Assembly (NCBI GenBank): GCA_964019695.1
Contig: OZ026520.1
Span: 90,586,913-90,650,912 of the forward strand
DNA from: Loripinus fragilis
Taxonomy: Eukaryota; Mollusca; Bivalvia; Lucinida; Lucinidae
Length of the DNA stretch: 64,000 nucleotides
Direction of reading: 5' to 3'
The translations under genes were made by a program, and so were the position numbers. The notes under the pieces are model-generated. The model saw only the letters and a list, made by a program, of their open reading frames with translations, was not told the DNA's origin and ran no database searches. The first letter of the stretch is position 1; each line of letters opens with the position of its first letter. Positions 1-9,889 of this stretch are shown here, one piece after another.

Positions 1-300
1 GATACACCCCTTAATTTTTCGGCCAATTTTCTCTCATTTCGTATGTTTTCATTAATATTCATGAGTATGCAAATTAGATAATTCGTATATCTATTCAGTT
101 GGTTATTTTACTAATGTCTCAACTTTAATTTGGTACCACAATTCTTAGTCTGGAATGATAAACAGCGACATATAGGTAATTTTGTAGGTGACACCCCTTA
201 ATTTATTCTACAATTTTTCTCAATACTTACGTTTTCATTGATATTATTGAATATGCAAATTAGATAATATTAATATCTAATAAGAGTGTCATATTGCTGT
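1..300. repeat. Octamer-containing AT-rich repeat, two units
   Basis: Two direct units start with ACACCCCTTAATT at 4 and 191 (187-bp spacing). Each continues to a shared block with TATGCAAATTAGATAAT, which contains the POU octamer ATGCAAAT. The same block recurs at 15.6-16.2 kb. No gene is visible. The repeat relationship is seen directly; any octamer function is inference. Confidence 0.7.
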
Positions 301-465
301 TTCTGAAATTCTATTTTATCTATCTAAGAAAGAAAGACTAGACATTTCAAACAGATATACTTTTGTGTGAGTAAAAGTAAAAAAAAAAAAAAAAGAAGAG
401 AAGCAATATTTCAAGGAGGTACTTAACGACGCTCATCTATGCTGGTTTTACATTATTTCTAGTAC

Positions 466-1220
466 CAGAGTTACTTCCCCATTTTATGAATGACGATACT
501 CGATTTTAACGTACAATCCTCACAAATTGATAGTACAGATATATTTATCTTTAATTGAGCCATATATCATCATTTAGGACGCTAATGTAAGTTTCTCCAA
601 AAGTAAATCAGCGAATCTCCTATGCTCGTATCAAGTGTATTGGAAAAATGCATTAAAACGCTGTTTTTCGACACAGGGGTGGCAACTTAAGAAGCAAATA
701 TCTGAGCCGTCAGGCATATCAGGATGCGGTAAATCATGTTTTTGAAAAGCGAAAAGACAATTGTTTTAGAAATTATGAAGTTTTGCGGGTTCTGATTAAA
801 AATAACGGTATTACAAGGAATAATATAGAGGAAAATATGAAATTAAATAGGGTAGTAAGAGTTATCCCCCTAAAAAACTATGTTTAAATTGATAAAAATC
901 AATAAAACTCATACAAATATAAATGACAGTAAATTTACTTTTAGAAAATAAAATAATTTGCGAAAAAGAACGTCTTTTTGTCAATACAAAATCAGTTTAA
1001 AAACCGTACTTCACGTTTCCGTTTTTTGCAAACATTGAGTTATCTCCCCATTTTTTAATATGATGCTACCAATTTTTGAGCGTACGACCCAATCAGAAAT
1101 AAAGTAGAGTCATTCATCTTGAATTTAAGACCTGTTTCATCCTTTATGACGATGAGGTAAGTTTTTTCGAAAATTTGAATCTCAGCAACGCGCCTATTAC
1201 AGTATATTGTTTGTATACAA
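466..1220. repeat. Diverged direct duplication in AT-rich DNA
   Basis: Segments 466-670 and 1037-1220 share the order GAGTTA-CTCCCCATTTT, a TTTTGAGCGTACGA-like stretch and GACG-TGATGTAAGTTT, about 571 bp apart. They differ at many positions, so the duplication is old. The rest of 300-1535 is AT-rich with a poly(A) run near 380; I see no gene or RNA in it. Confidence 0.5.
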
Positions 1221-1537
1221 TATAACATGGTTTCTATCACATCACAAGACATGAAGGGTACATAGGACTCAGAAAAAAATAGAGTTCAGTTAAATAATAA
1301 AAAATCCTGTATTAGTGCAGGTAATCGTCATATTTGCTGGCATCAATGACATCATACATGGATGGATTATAAACACAGTAATATTTCCCAAAGCATGTAA
1401 TAGGCTGTGGGAACCCCACTGCACTATGGATGACGCACCCTCAAATCAGAAAATAAATTTGTTTTCAAAGTTTTAGTTTTGTTCTAAATTTCGGGAAAGG
1501 CGTCATTTCCATTGATTAAATGCTCTCGCATTCAGTA

Positions 1538-1790
1538 AACAAGCAGTAAAGGCCCTGGCGAGACTGTGCGTATGCGCAAACTCGTCTGAGCCTTCACTGT
1601 GAACAAATTTATGATAAACGAACGTTATCTATCTTGTAATATAACCATATTCTAGCTAGTGTCATTAGATGAGCGACGAGGTTAATGTATAAAGTTTATC
1701 ATCTTGTATAAACCAGCAGTAGAGGCTATGGCGAGACTGTGCATATGCGCAGACTCGTCTTGGCCGACACTGTGAAACATATGACGAAAA
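1538..1790. repeat. Tandem duplication with TATGCGCA motif
   Basis: Segments 1538-1611 and 1707-1785 both contain GGCGAGACTGTGC, TATGCGCA and ACTCGTCT, about 170 bp apart. Related GCGCA/CTCGTCTGAGCC blocks recur near 39.9, 56.1-56.7 and 63.7 kb, so this is part of a dispersed family. Confidence 0.6.
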
Positions 1791-1867
1791 ACCGTTGCTA
1801 ATGTTGTTGGCGTTTGCAAAAAAAACAAAGGCACAGACCAGCCGACGCATCGGCGCATTAGCTGTGC

Positions 1868-1927
<60 letters not shown>

Positions 1928-1930
1928 ATA
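1868..1930. repeat. (TAAA)n microsatellite
   Basis: About 15 uninterrupted TAAA units. It is the sole cause of a low-complexity reading frame on the opposite strand, which is not a gene. Confidence 0.97.
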
Positions 1931-2582
1931 CTAGATTCTGAGTAACACAAATTAATGTTGAGCTCATTGAAGTTCACAAAATTCTTGGCACTAATTGATC
2001 AGATTAGATTCTTTAATGAGCTTGTTCGGTTCTATTATTGATCAAAGTCAAGAATATTATTCATTTAATGATGGTCCTTTGATTATATTATGATGCAAGC
2101 GGACCGTGAACAAGTTTAACTGACCAGTTAATTGTCCAGCTGTAACAACGCATGAAAAAGGGCCAATTGAGTGTATGCGTTATTATTATTAATATATTCC
2201 ATTGCATGCCTAAAACACCCACTAAGAACCATCCGTGCCATGGATTCTAGTAAAAATGCAGCCAGGACAAATGTTCCAGTAATCGACTGTTGAAAAATAT
2301 GGTAAACTGCCACTATCGCAAGTGGCAAGGCACGGCACGGCAGGGGCTTTCCTACCCCTGACACATGTCAAATCGCCATTAAAATCATTATTTCGGTAAA
2401 AAATAATTTATTTTTGTATTGGCAATTGTTAATAATACTAAAAAATTTGCAGATGACAGAGCGAAAAAAATACGGAATTACACCTCTTAGTGCTTCGGTA
2501 AAGGAAAAATATATTTCTGGCGTGGCAGATTTCGGCACGGCAGCGCGGCACGGTCCTGGCTTTCATACCCAACTTCAATTAT
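1931..2582. other. No gene seen
   Basis: AT-rich sequence with only short open frames. Nothing in composition or motifs supports coding, RNA or a recognisable repeat. Confidence 0.5.
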
Positions 2583-2710
2583 CATAGATAGCAGACTTGC
2601 AGATGTAAGATTGTTTCGGATTGGTGGATAATTTAGATAGTCTGTTTCAATGAGCATAGATAGCAGACTTGCAGATGTAAGATTGTTTCTGATTGGTGGA
2701 TAATTTAGAG
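2583..2710. repeat. 72-bp tandem duplication
   Basis: CATAGATAGCAGACTTGCAG begins at 2583 and again at 2655, and the units stay almost identical through GGTGGATAATTTAGA. High identity implies a recent local duplication. Confidence 0.85.
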
Positions 2711-2737
2711 TAAAGTCGATTATAGACAGCTCCCGCT

Positions 2738-3113
2738 GAAAAAAGTAAAAGTGCTTAAAAGTTAAGGATAGGAGTGCTCTTCATTTTCCAAACCTTACCG
2801 TATTCCTACTGCGCAAGCGTACGATATACACATAACATTATGGCGTTTGTCACTGGTGTCTTAAAAAAGTTTTAGTTTATTTTTAGATGCTTTCCACCCT
2901 AGAACCAATATGCCCTTTGGACAACGACATGCCGCTATAAGCATTTACAACATATGTATAGGGCATTTTGGCTCTAGGGGAGAAAGCATCTAAAAACAAC
3001 CTGAAAGACTCCAATGACAAATACCACAATATCAGGTGTATTTCATACGCATGCACAGAAGGAATACGGCAAGGTTTAGAAAATGAAGAGCATTTATATC
3101 CTTAATATTTAAG
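2738..3113. mobile_element. Fold-back MITE, CCTTACCGTATTCC family
   Basis: The left arm (AGGATAGGAGTGCTC, CCAAACCTTACCGTATTCC, TTTAGATGCTTTC) reappears inverted in the right arm (GAAAGCATCTAAA, GGAATACGGCAAGG, GAAGAGCATTTAT). The middle contains CCCTTTGGACAACGACATG. Related copies are at 41680-41960, a more distant one at 38140-38330, and a right-half-only copy joined to the LINE at about 9791. It has no coding capacity. Superfamily not determined. Confidence 0.75.
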
Positions 3114-3589
3114 GTAGTGCGGGACCCATGTCAAAAGATAACCTTACTTTTACTTTAAATAAGAGTGTAAGAGTTATCGTTCCTGAATCTTGTTTTTAAA
3201 AGAGAATACTTATTTGTAAGACGGTAGACATTATTCTCCCCTGACAACTCTTTGATGCTTGAAACGTAATCCTGTAAGTATTTTGCTTTCACAAAAAGAA
3301 GGAATGCAGTATTAGCTTTTAAAAACATCACCCAGAGTATGAAGTCATTCAGTATTTTGATGGTTAAAAGTTGCGGACCGTATAAATATACATACTATAT
3401 ACATGTCTTGGTTGCTATTTCTGCATGCTGCCACTAACCTAAGACCCACTCCCGCCCCAAAAAGGGGGGTGGGGTTGTAGACGTGCACATGCCTTGTATG
3501 TGTCATTCTCATGTTTTAGGTCCCATGGAGGTACATGGTCACTAATGTTTTATGGAGAAATGACGTAACTATTTCAATTCCCTTATCAC
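3114..3589. other. No gene seen
   Basis: Unique-looking sequence with a short G-run at 3465. No reading frame or RNA can be supported. Confidence 0.5.
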
Positions 3590-3772
3590 ACCGGATAGGC
3601 AGCAATAAAAAACAGTCTAAACAATCGATGAATGCTGATAACAAATTGCTAGAAACAGTGTTTGTGATTGCCATTTGTTGCCTATCGGACTACAAACAAC
3701 AATCCAAAATTCTGTTGCTTACAATATTTAACTACGTTCGTCGATAGCATTAACGTTTTCGATTGCCGCCTA
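3590..3772. mobile_element. MITE, CCGGATAGGCGGCAATCG family, copy 1
   Basis: It begins CACCGGATAGGCAGCAAT and ends AACGTTTTCGATTGCCGCC-TAT, an imperfect terminal inverted repeat. The internal blocks ACAATCGATGAA and TACGTTCGTCGATAGC are shared with the copies at 4672-4850, 4941-5142 and 62350-62800. Confidence 0.7.
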
Positions 3773-3982
3773 TCTAGTGTGCTTTTGATATACTGAAGAC
3801 GTAGCCAAAACAATCTGATACAAGGGCTAGGAGTTATTTCATGTTTCTGTTGAAAAAATTATTTTGTTTCCTTGCATGTTTCATGATGATAAAATGGACA
3901 TTTCTGCATACATTTTGATAAAATTAATTGGAACTGCATGTGCCTGAAAGGAAGATATATGACAATATAACATTCTTTTCTG

Positions 3983-4382
3983 TATATTAACGGTTGGCAA
4001 GCATGGTACAAATGCGCGGATCCAGGAATTTTCATCAAGGGGGGGGGGGAGGGTCCAGGTCAGTCTGACAAAAAAGCTCTGACACCATTTTTTTTAGTCC
4101 TCAGAAGTCAAATGGTCAATTTCAAAGAAATCTATCGTTCTTCAAGGCTCCAGATGGGGTCCAATTTTTTCCAGGGGGTCCAACTTTTTCCGGGGGGGGG
4201 GGGGGGGGGGGGGGTGTCCAATTGCTTATTCCCTATAGAAACCCATTTAATTTGTGACTTTCAAGAGGGGGTCCGGACCCCCTGCCCCCCCCCTCTGGAT
4301 CCGCACTTGGTGCAGCCCTCACAGCTTCATGGTTAAGGCTACAATACATTATCTCATTTGGGCTTGGCAAACGTTAATAGAC
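3983..4382. mobile_element. Small hairpin element interrupted by a G-rich GGATCC element
   Basis: The ends TATATTAACGGTTGGCAAGC and GCTTGGCAAACGTTAATA are inverted copies and match the uninterrupted element at 5703-5803. Between them, 4009-4309 is a GGATCC-type element (left CAAATGCGCGGATCCAG, right CTGGATCCGCACTTG) with long G and C runs. The interruption is read from comparison with the 5.7 kb copy. I see no clear target-site duplication here. Confidence 0.65.
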
Positions 4383-4671
4383 AGAAGAATTATTGTTATA
4401 TACCTTATAATAAGTGTTTACTATAGAAACTTGAGGTGTTTCAATCGCTGACAATTGTACATTTTATTTAATAATGTGTCATATTTTGGTTGATCGTTGA
4501 CCAATCACTGACTGCGGGCTTTATTTCCGATAAAACATGACTGCAGAGGGCTTAATTGCCATTTCAACCTGCTCACGGATATCCTCTGCGAGTTAAGATA
4601 CCGTCGCTTATGCTTTATTGAGAAATGACCAAAATATTCAATTATCATATGATAGGGATAGTCGGATAGGC

Positions 4672-4850
4672 GACAATCGAGAAGGCTCTGAACAATCGAT
4701 GAACGTGGAACGCAAATCGCTAGAATTTACCATTTGTCGCCAGTCAGGCAAACAAACTGCAATCCAAAAAGTCTGTTTCTGACGTATTTGATCTACGTTC
4801 GTCGATAGCATCAACGTTTTCGATTGCCACCTATCCGGTATGTGTATTGA
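4672..4850. mobile_element. MITE, CCGGATAGGCGGCAATCG family, copy 2
   Basis: It runs from CGGATAGGCGACAATCGA to AACGTTTTCGATTGCCACC. It shares the internal GAACAATCGATGAACG and CTACGTTCGTCGATAGC blocks with copy 1 at 3590. Open frames here are inverted-repeat artefacts. Confidence 0.65.
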
Positions 4851-4940
4851 TACAATGAATACGTAACCAAAACAATCTGAAACAAGAGCTAGGAGATATC
4901 TACATTTTTCAGTCATGTTTCTGTTGAAAAAAAGTTTGTT

Positions 4941-5142
4941 TCCACACCGGATGGTGAGCAATCGAAAACACTCTTAACCATTGAAGAACGCGGATCAAAA
5001 CTCGCTAGAAACAGTGTTTTGATTGCAAAGTGTCGCCTGTTCGATGAGTGATGGTGATAAAAAAAACTATGATTCTAACTATTTTTGGTCTATAATCGTC
5101 GATAGTATTGATGTTTTCGATTGCGCCTATAAGGTGTGGTTT
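4941..5142. mobile_element. MITE, CCGGATAGGCGGCAATCG family, copy 3
   Basis: It starts ACCGGATGGTGAGCAATCGA and ends GATGTTTTCGATTGCGCCTAT. It is more diverged than copies 1 and 2, with the middle partly replaced. Two opposite-strand reading frames over it are symmetric by-products of the palindrome. Confidence 0.6.
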
Positions 5143-5702
5143 TGTTGTATGCTTTACGATGTTACAGTGGACATTTTTTTTGGAAATGCTTTTTGCTTGA
5201 AAGGAAAGTATTCTAGAACTTTTTGGATACTGTAAAGGCTGCACCTCATGACTGCCTTATTAGTCTACTTTAGACATAGGTAAAATCTGAAAATGAGGCG
5301 TTATAACTACATTCGGAAGTGTTTGTTTATTGTTTAACATTAGTATAGAGGCAAACAGTGTGGACCCAGATCAGACTGCTCTAGATCTACACTGTTCGTT
5401 TAAGAGGCTTCATAATATTTCAATAGACGATAAAAACATACGATTGTGTTGTAATATACGCTTTAAGGTTTAATAAATGTGGGTTCAGTGCATTAACGGA
5501 CATGACTTTCATGAAATGCACGCAGACCTGCGCGGCTCAAGCAACTTTTAAACGCTTAACCAATGGATAGAACCTGATTTCCATTCTTGAGCAGTTGAAA
5601 TAACCGAACCACGCCCAGATATGAAAATTAAAGTTGCCACCTTTACAGTACCCAAAAAGTCCTATAATATATAACAATGACGATATAACATTCCTTTCTG
5701 TA

Positions 5703-5803
5703 TATTAACGTTTGTCAAGCCCTTGTGCGATAATGTGTTGCAGGCCTCACCGCTGTGTGGTTCTGGTTGCAACACATCACATTCAGGCTTGCCAAACATT
5801 AAT
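5703..5803. repeat. Hairpin element, uninterrupted
   Basis: TATTAACGTTTGTCAAGCC and GGCTTGCCAAACATTAATA form terminal inverted repeats around a second hairpin (TGTGTTGCAG / TTGCAACACA). It serves as the empty-site reference for the 3983-4382 element. Confidence 0.7.
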
Positions 5804-6654
5804 ACAAGGAAAAAAATGTTTTATCCTCTTATTGCATATTTGTAAGATTATTCTTTAAATGACATTTAGGTCTCTGCATCAGGAATAAAGCTATAATTTT
5901 TTAGCTTTTATCTACATAAATCCTACGTGTAAGAAAGCATCAAAGTATCAAGACATGCTATAGCCATGCTTTAATGAGAATCATAATGTAATGTGCTGGG
6001 TCACATATGCTAGGTCAAAATCTTTTTTGTCATTATCTACGCCCATTTGTCAGTGCTTAATCAATAATAGCTATGTCTCCGCCCAGTGATATAAATAGGG
6101 CGTAGACAAACAAAAAAATTGGTTGAAAGGGGAGACAACACTTATTATAGTCTTTATTTTTTTCAGGATTTTTCAGAAAAGTCACCAAAACAAAAAAACG
6201 AGCACGGTGACACATATTTTTTATTCAATCATTAGATTCTTCATGAAAATATCTTTGTAAAAATATGTTTTTTGTTGTTCCAGTTACATTCTCTAATATG
6301 TTTATTTTGAATATTAATGTTTTTTTGGCATTTATTCCTTTGACTTAATTAGGATTTAGCTTAATAAATTGTGTAAATACATGCTATTTCACCATTTTTT
6401 GTTTTTATTTATATCTCTGGTGTGAGTAGTATTTGTTCTGAAAAAAACTGTATTGCGTTTCTTGTTAATTTGTTAATAAAATCTGTGTTTGTTTATTTCA
6501 AAAACCTGCGATTTTGCAGTTTTTGACATCAAATAACTTTTTAAAAAGAACGGTGAGGTATTGTTTTTTTTTGTCTTAGATTATAAGTATAAGTCTATAT
6601 TATAATATATTAAAAGATGAAACACTTTTGGACATATGCCGGTGAGTCCGGTAC
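5804..6654. other. No gene seen
   Basis: Very AT-rich with homopolymer T and A runs. No supported coding region, RNA gene or clear repeat. Confidence 0.5.
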
Positions 6655-8480
6655 TACCTTAAGCACATTTATTTTTTAACTAGCAATGCAATTACTCAAA
6701 TATGGTCTAAAAGGCACCCAGTATAAAGACATAAAATGAGGGGTGGGAGTAGAAAGTGCACGTGTTTACGGTATTGTAAATGGTGAATGGCTTTAGAACG
6801 TATCTTGTTGCCTACTATGCATATTTTACTGCCAAGCTACACCATTTAAAAAAATAGGCAAATTTGAAAATTAGGTGTTTTTTATCATGTCAACTAGGGA
6901 AAATGTACGCCTTATCGCTAGAACTTCCTTTGGTCTGAGTCTTCAGCAACACCCATGCTTTGTGTATGAGGAGTAGCGGAGCACAATGACGTCACATTAT
7001 TATAACGATGACGTCACTTGTCTTCCAATGCGTTGCTGTTCGGTTTTTTAACTTTCCATGGGTTGGTACGGGGGTCGTGAGATAATAAGAATCATCCAAA
7101 ACAGTGGCGCCCTTGTGGGTCATTTTTTCCAAATGAGTGGTTATCTCATTTTGCTATTCGCTCCGCTATATGTTTCGCTTAATATATTTGCTCATACTAC
7201 CGGCAAAAATAGAAGACTGTAACATTAATTTGCTGACCATTTAACTTGAAAAGTTTCGCCGATTACATAAATTAGTTTTAAATGCAAGACAAATCAGGAA
7301 AAATGCCCTTGGCAGCACCTATTCCCGGACGATGCTCTTACTGTTCCCAGATAGTAACAAGTACAAATTATCCAATCAATGAAAATCCGCAAAAATATCT
7401 AAAGATGTCTTAGATTTTGATCTCTATCCCTAGCTTTGGACATGTAAGTATCCGAGTGTATGAAGCCGTCGAGTGGAAGTCAACCATGGACCACATATGT
7501 GTGCTTTCTATTAGATGGTAGGTAAGCATTATGAATTAGCCAGAGTATAATACATTAGTTATTTGTTACCATGACCCACCATCCCCGGGTAACAGCGAGG
7601 ACTTTGACTTTTCGTCCAGCAATTCCCTGCTACATGTATAACTCCAACACTCCACACTACTGGTAAAATTATGGCATCTCCCCAAGTCTGTCATGTTTTA
7701 CGTTGCATTGCCATTTGCCTAGGTGTATCAAATCCCTGACATTTACCCCTCACTATGGGAACAATGCACAAATAAAATCACAGGATTTGCCTGGCTATCT
7801 TCGCCTAGTTCAGACACTGGGGCCGTGGTTACAATTGACTGGTGAATATTAGCGCTTTCAAAGGACACCTAGAATTGGCCTCTTGGCTATAAAATTCACA
7901 TGTTGTTTAATTGCAAGCAATTCTATAAAGGAAACAAATCTTAAATTGCAACCCTGGCGCGGCGCATCGACTAAGGGGGTGATGTCGTCTAGCACAAGCA
8001 ATCTATTACTGGTCCAAATATGAATGCTTTTGGTGGGCATTCAGAATTACAGAATAAAAGTGAGGAGGAAAACAAATATTAGGAATCGATATAGTCTAAT
8101 ACCTCACTTGACACAGGACACCATATGTGAAAGTGACAAAATCACAAGAAAACATCACATGCAAGAGAGCCAAGAGGTCAGTCCTTTCCCAGCAAGTGAC
8201 CACAAGGCTGCAAGGAACAGGCAAGACAGTATTATAGAAAAACACGAAACACAAATAGCAAAAAGGATTCACAGAAGAAGCACCAACTTGGAACGGCCAG
8301 TAAGACGATTTAATGTACTAGAGGGCTAAAACATGTTTGAAGGTACTAACCTCACCCTTATTTCTGATGTGGATCAAAACAAATATATGTTTGGCTCGTA
8401 TGAAAGATCCCTAACTTATCGATGTATCATCTCCCAGTATATACACATCGGGTAAAACAATAAGGACTCAACAATACATT
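6655..8480 (+). repeat. Large direct repeat, copy A
   Basis: Collinear with 9890-11480 and similar along nearly the whole length: AACTAGCAATGCAATTACTC, GGCACCCAGTATAAAGACAT, the CRE pair, AAGTCAACCATGGACCACAT, and the terminal CACAGGACACCATATG-TGAAAGTG block. Small indels separate the copies. It contains no intact protein. Fragments recur at 17.4, 21.4, 25.6, 30.9, 36.4, 37.3, 41.4 and 42.4-42.9 kb, so parts of it are a dispersed high-copy element rather than a simple segmental duplication. Confidence 0.85.
6987..7016. promoter_or_regulatory. Two perfect CRE sites, 22 bp apart
   Basis: TGACGTCA occurs at 6987-6994 and 7009-7016. The same pair with the same 22-bp spacing is at 10214-10243 in the duplicate. 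TGACGTCA is the consensus for CREB/ATF bZIP factors. The sites are seen directly; regulatory activity is inference. Confidence 0.5.
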
Positions 8481-8642
8481 ACATATAATGCGCATGCGCG
8501 GTCAATGGACGTGTTTTTTTTTTGTCTTTGAGTTTACAGAGGAGGAAAATATTTATTTACAATATGATTTTGGACTTGGATCTGATAAATCTTATGAACA
8601 AAATGTGAGTTTATGTTTGTTTGAACTAATGATGACATAAAT

Positions 8643-9509
8643 ATGAGTGCAACTCCATCAGTACGTGATAAAAGGCCACTTGAATCGCCTGGCACGCCCA
8701 GCCCTATACATAAACAGACAAAGATGGCGGATTGCAGTCAAAACACAAGTGAGTTGAACTTACATTCTCATGAAAGTTTGTCAATGGACGATAGAATGAA
8801 CAATATTATGGAAGTGTTACTAGCTGTTAAACGAGGCCAAGAGAGTTTGCAAAAAACATTTGATAGTAAGATAGATAAACTAAGAAAGGATGTTATGGCC
8901 ACAATAGATGACAAAATAAAGGCCGTGAAGGTCGATGTTGATCTGGAATTTGCCTCGCTAGACAACAGAATTGTTCAGCTTGAAGGAGCATTGAGTTCTC
9001 TGTCCACCGATGGAATGCCATTGAGCGATCATACAGTTAACAACTGTGACGTCACTGTGATTGTGTCTAATCTTCGCAAAAGGCCCAGTGAGATACCGTT
9101 AGACGTTGCTAAAGAACTGGTCAGGGCACTTGGTGACGACATATTTCGCAATACTAATATAACGGATGTTAAAAGGTGTGACGAACGAGCCCATGGCAAA
9201 CCTCCAGTACTTAAAATAGCTTTTGAGTCTGTTGAACAAAAAGTGAACGTTCTTCGTGCAAAACAAAAACTTAAACAGTCACAGTCGTATAAAAATGTCT
9301 ACATGCACGGGAGTAAAACCCACACCGAGCGTATATTTGAATTGAACGCAAAAACTCTACTGGCTGAGCTTCCAAACGGTAACTAGTATCGAGTCACTGC
9401 GAATGGTCGCATAGTTAAAAAGCAGCAGGATACGGGAACCAGTCCAGCGAGAGCCTCAGGATCTTCTAATGCGCGCCAGTCAACTGCGACGAGAACGGAC
9501 AGTGCTTAG
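8643..9509 (+). pseudogene. LINE ORF1-like protein, broken by one stop codon
   Basis: The frame opens at ATG 8643 and is interrupted by TAG at 9384-9386, after 247 codons. In the same frame it continues as YRVTANGRIVKKQQ to a natural-looking TAG at 9507-9509, so the original protein was probably 288 residues. Residues about 50-115 are heptad-like and charged (coiled coil). Residues about 135-240 (VIVSNLRK, DVAKELVRAL, PPVLKIAFES) resemble the RRM-like and C-terminal region of L1-type ORF1 proteins, which bind RNA and chaperone nucleic acids during target-primed reverse transcription. This family assignment rests on order and motif style only. The endonuclease frame follows directly downstream. 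CDS length and codon use argue for a once-functional gene. Confidence 0.72.
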
Positions 9510-9790
9510 GACTACAGCCGGCAATATGACGAAACCCTTTCCATTTCCCACCTGAATGTTTGTGGCTGGACAAATAACAACGAAGCTTTGAGAGTACATC
9601 TATTAAAACACATTGACTCTGATATAATTTGCATAAATGAAACCAAATTACGAACAACACAAGTTATTGAACTTGAAGGCTATCAATTCTATGGTCATAA
9701 TCGTCTATCTGTTCATGTAAATGCACCCAAAGGCTCCAGGGGAGTCGGAATATTTGTACGAAATGAACTGAACAGTGTGTTTGATATTTC
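9510..9790 (+). pseudogene. LINE ORF2 fragment: apurinic-type endonuclease N-terminus
   Basis: Open in the same frame as ORF1, starting right after its stop at 9507. The protein shows the expected order of the exonuclease-endonuclease-phosphatase fold used by non-LTR retrotransposons to nick target DNA: ISHLNVCGW (the Asn-bearing first strand), DIICINETKL (with the metal-binding Glu), GYQFYGHNR, and GSRGVGIFVRN. About 94 residues survive. The frame leaves LINE sequence at about 9790, where it joins the right half of a fold-back MITE. All later endonuclease motifs, reverse transcriptase and the 3' end are missing. Loss of the 3' part is unusual, because ordinary LINE insertions lose the 5' end; a later deletion or recombination is the simplest explanation. 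Confidence 0.85.
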
Positions 9791-9889
9791 TAAAGACAAA
9801 TTGAAAGACTCCAACAAATGCCACAATACCAGGTGTATTTCATACGCATGCGCAGAAGGAATACGGTAAGGTTTGGAAAATGAAGAGCA
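9791..9889 (+). mobile_element. Right half of fold-back MITE at LINE break
   Basis: It matches the right arm of the 2738-3113 element (AAAGACTCCAA, CAGGTGTATTTCATACGCATG, GGAATACGG-AAGG, GAAGAGCATTTATATCCTTAA). No left arm is present, so a breakpoint joins the LINE and the MITE directly. Confidence 0.75.

Noticed and set aside
2440..2475. FADD-like string (TTTGCAGATGAC) suggestive of a reverse transcriptase active site
   Set aside because: No other reverse transcriptase motifs nearby in any frame; isolated coincidence.
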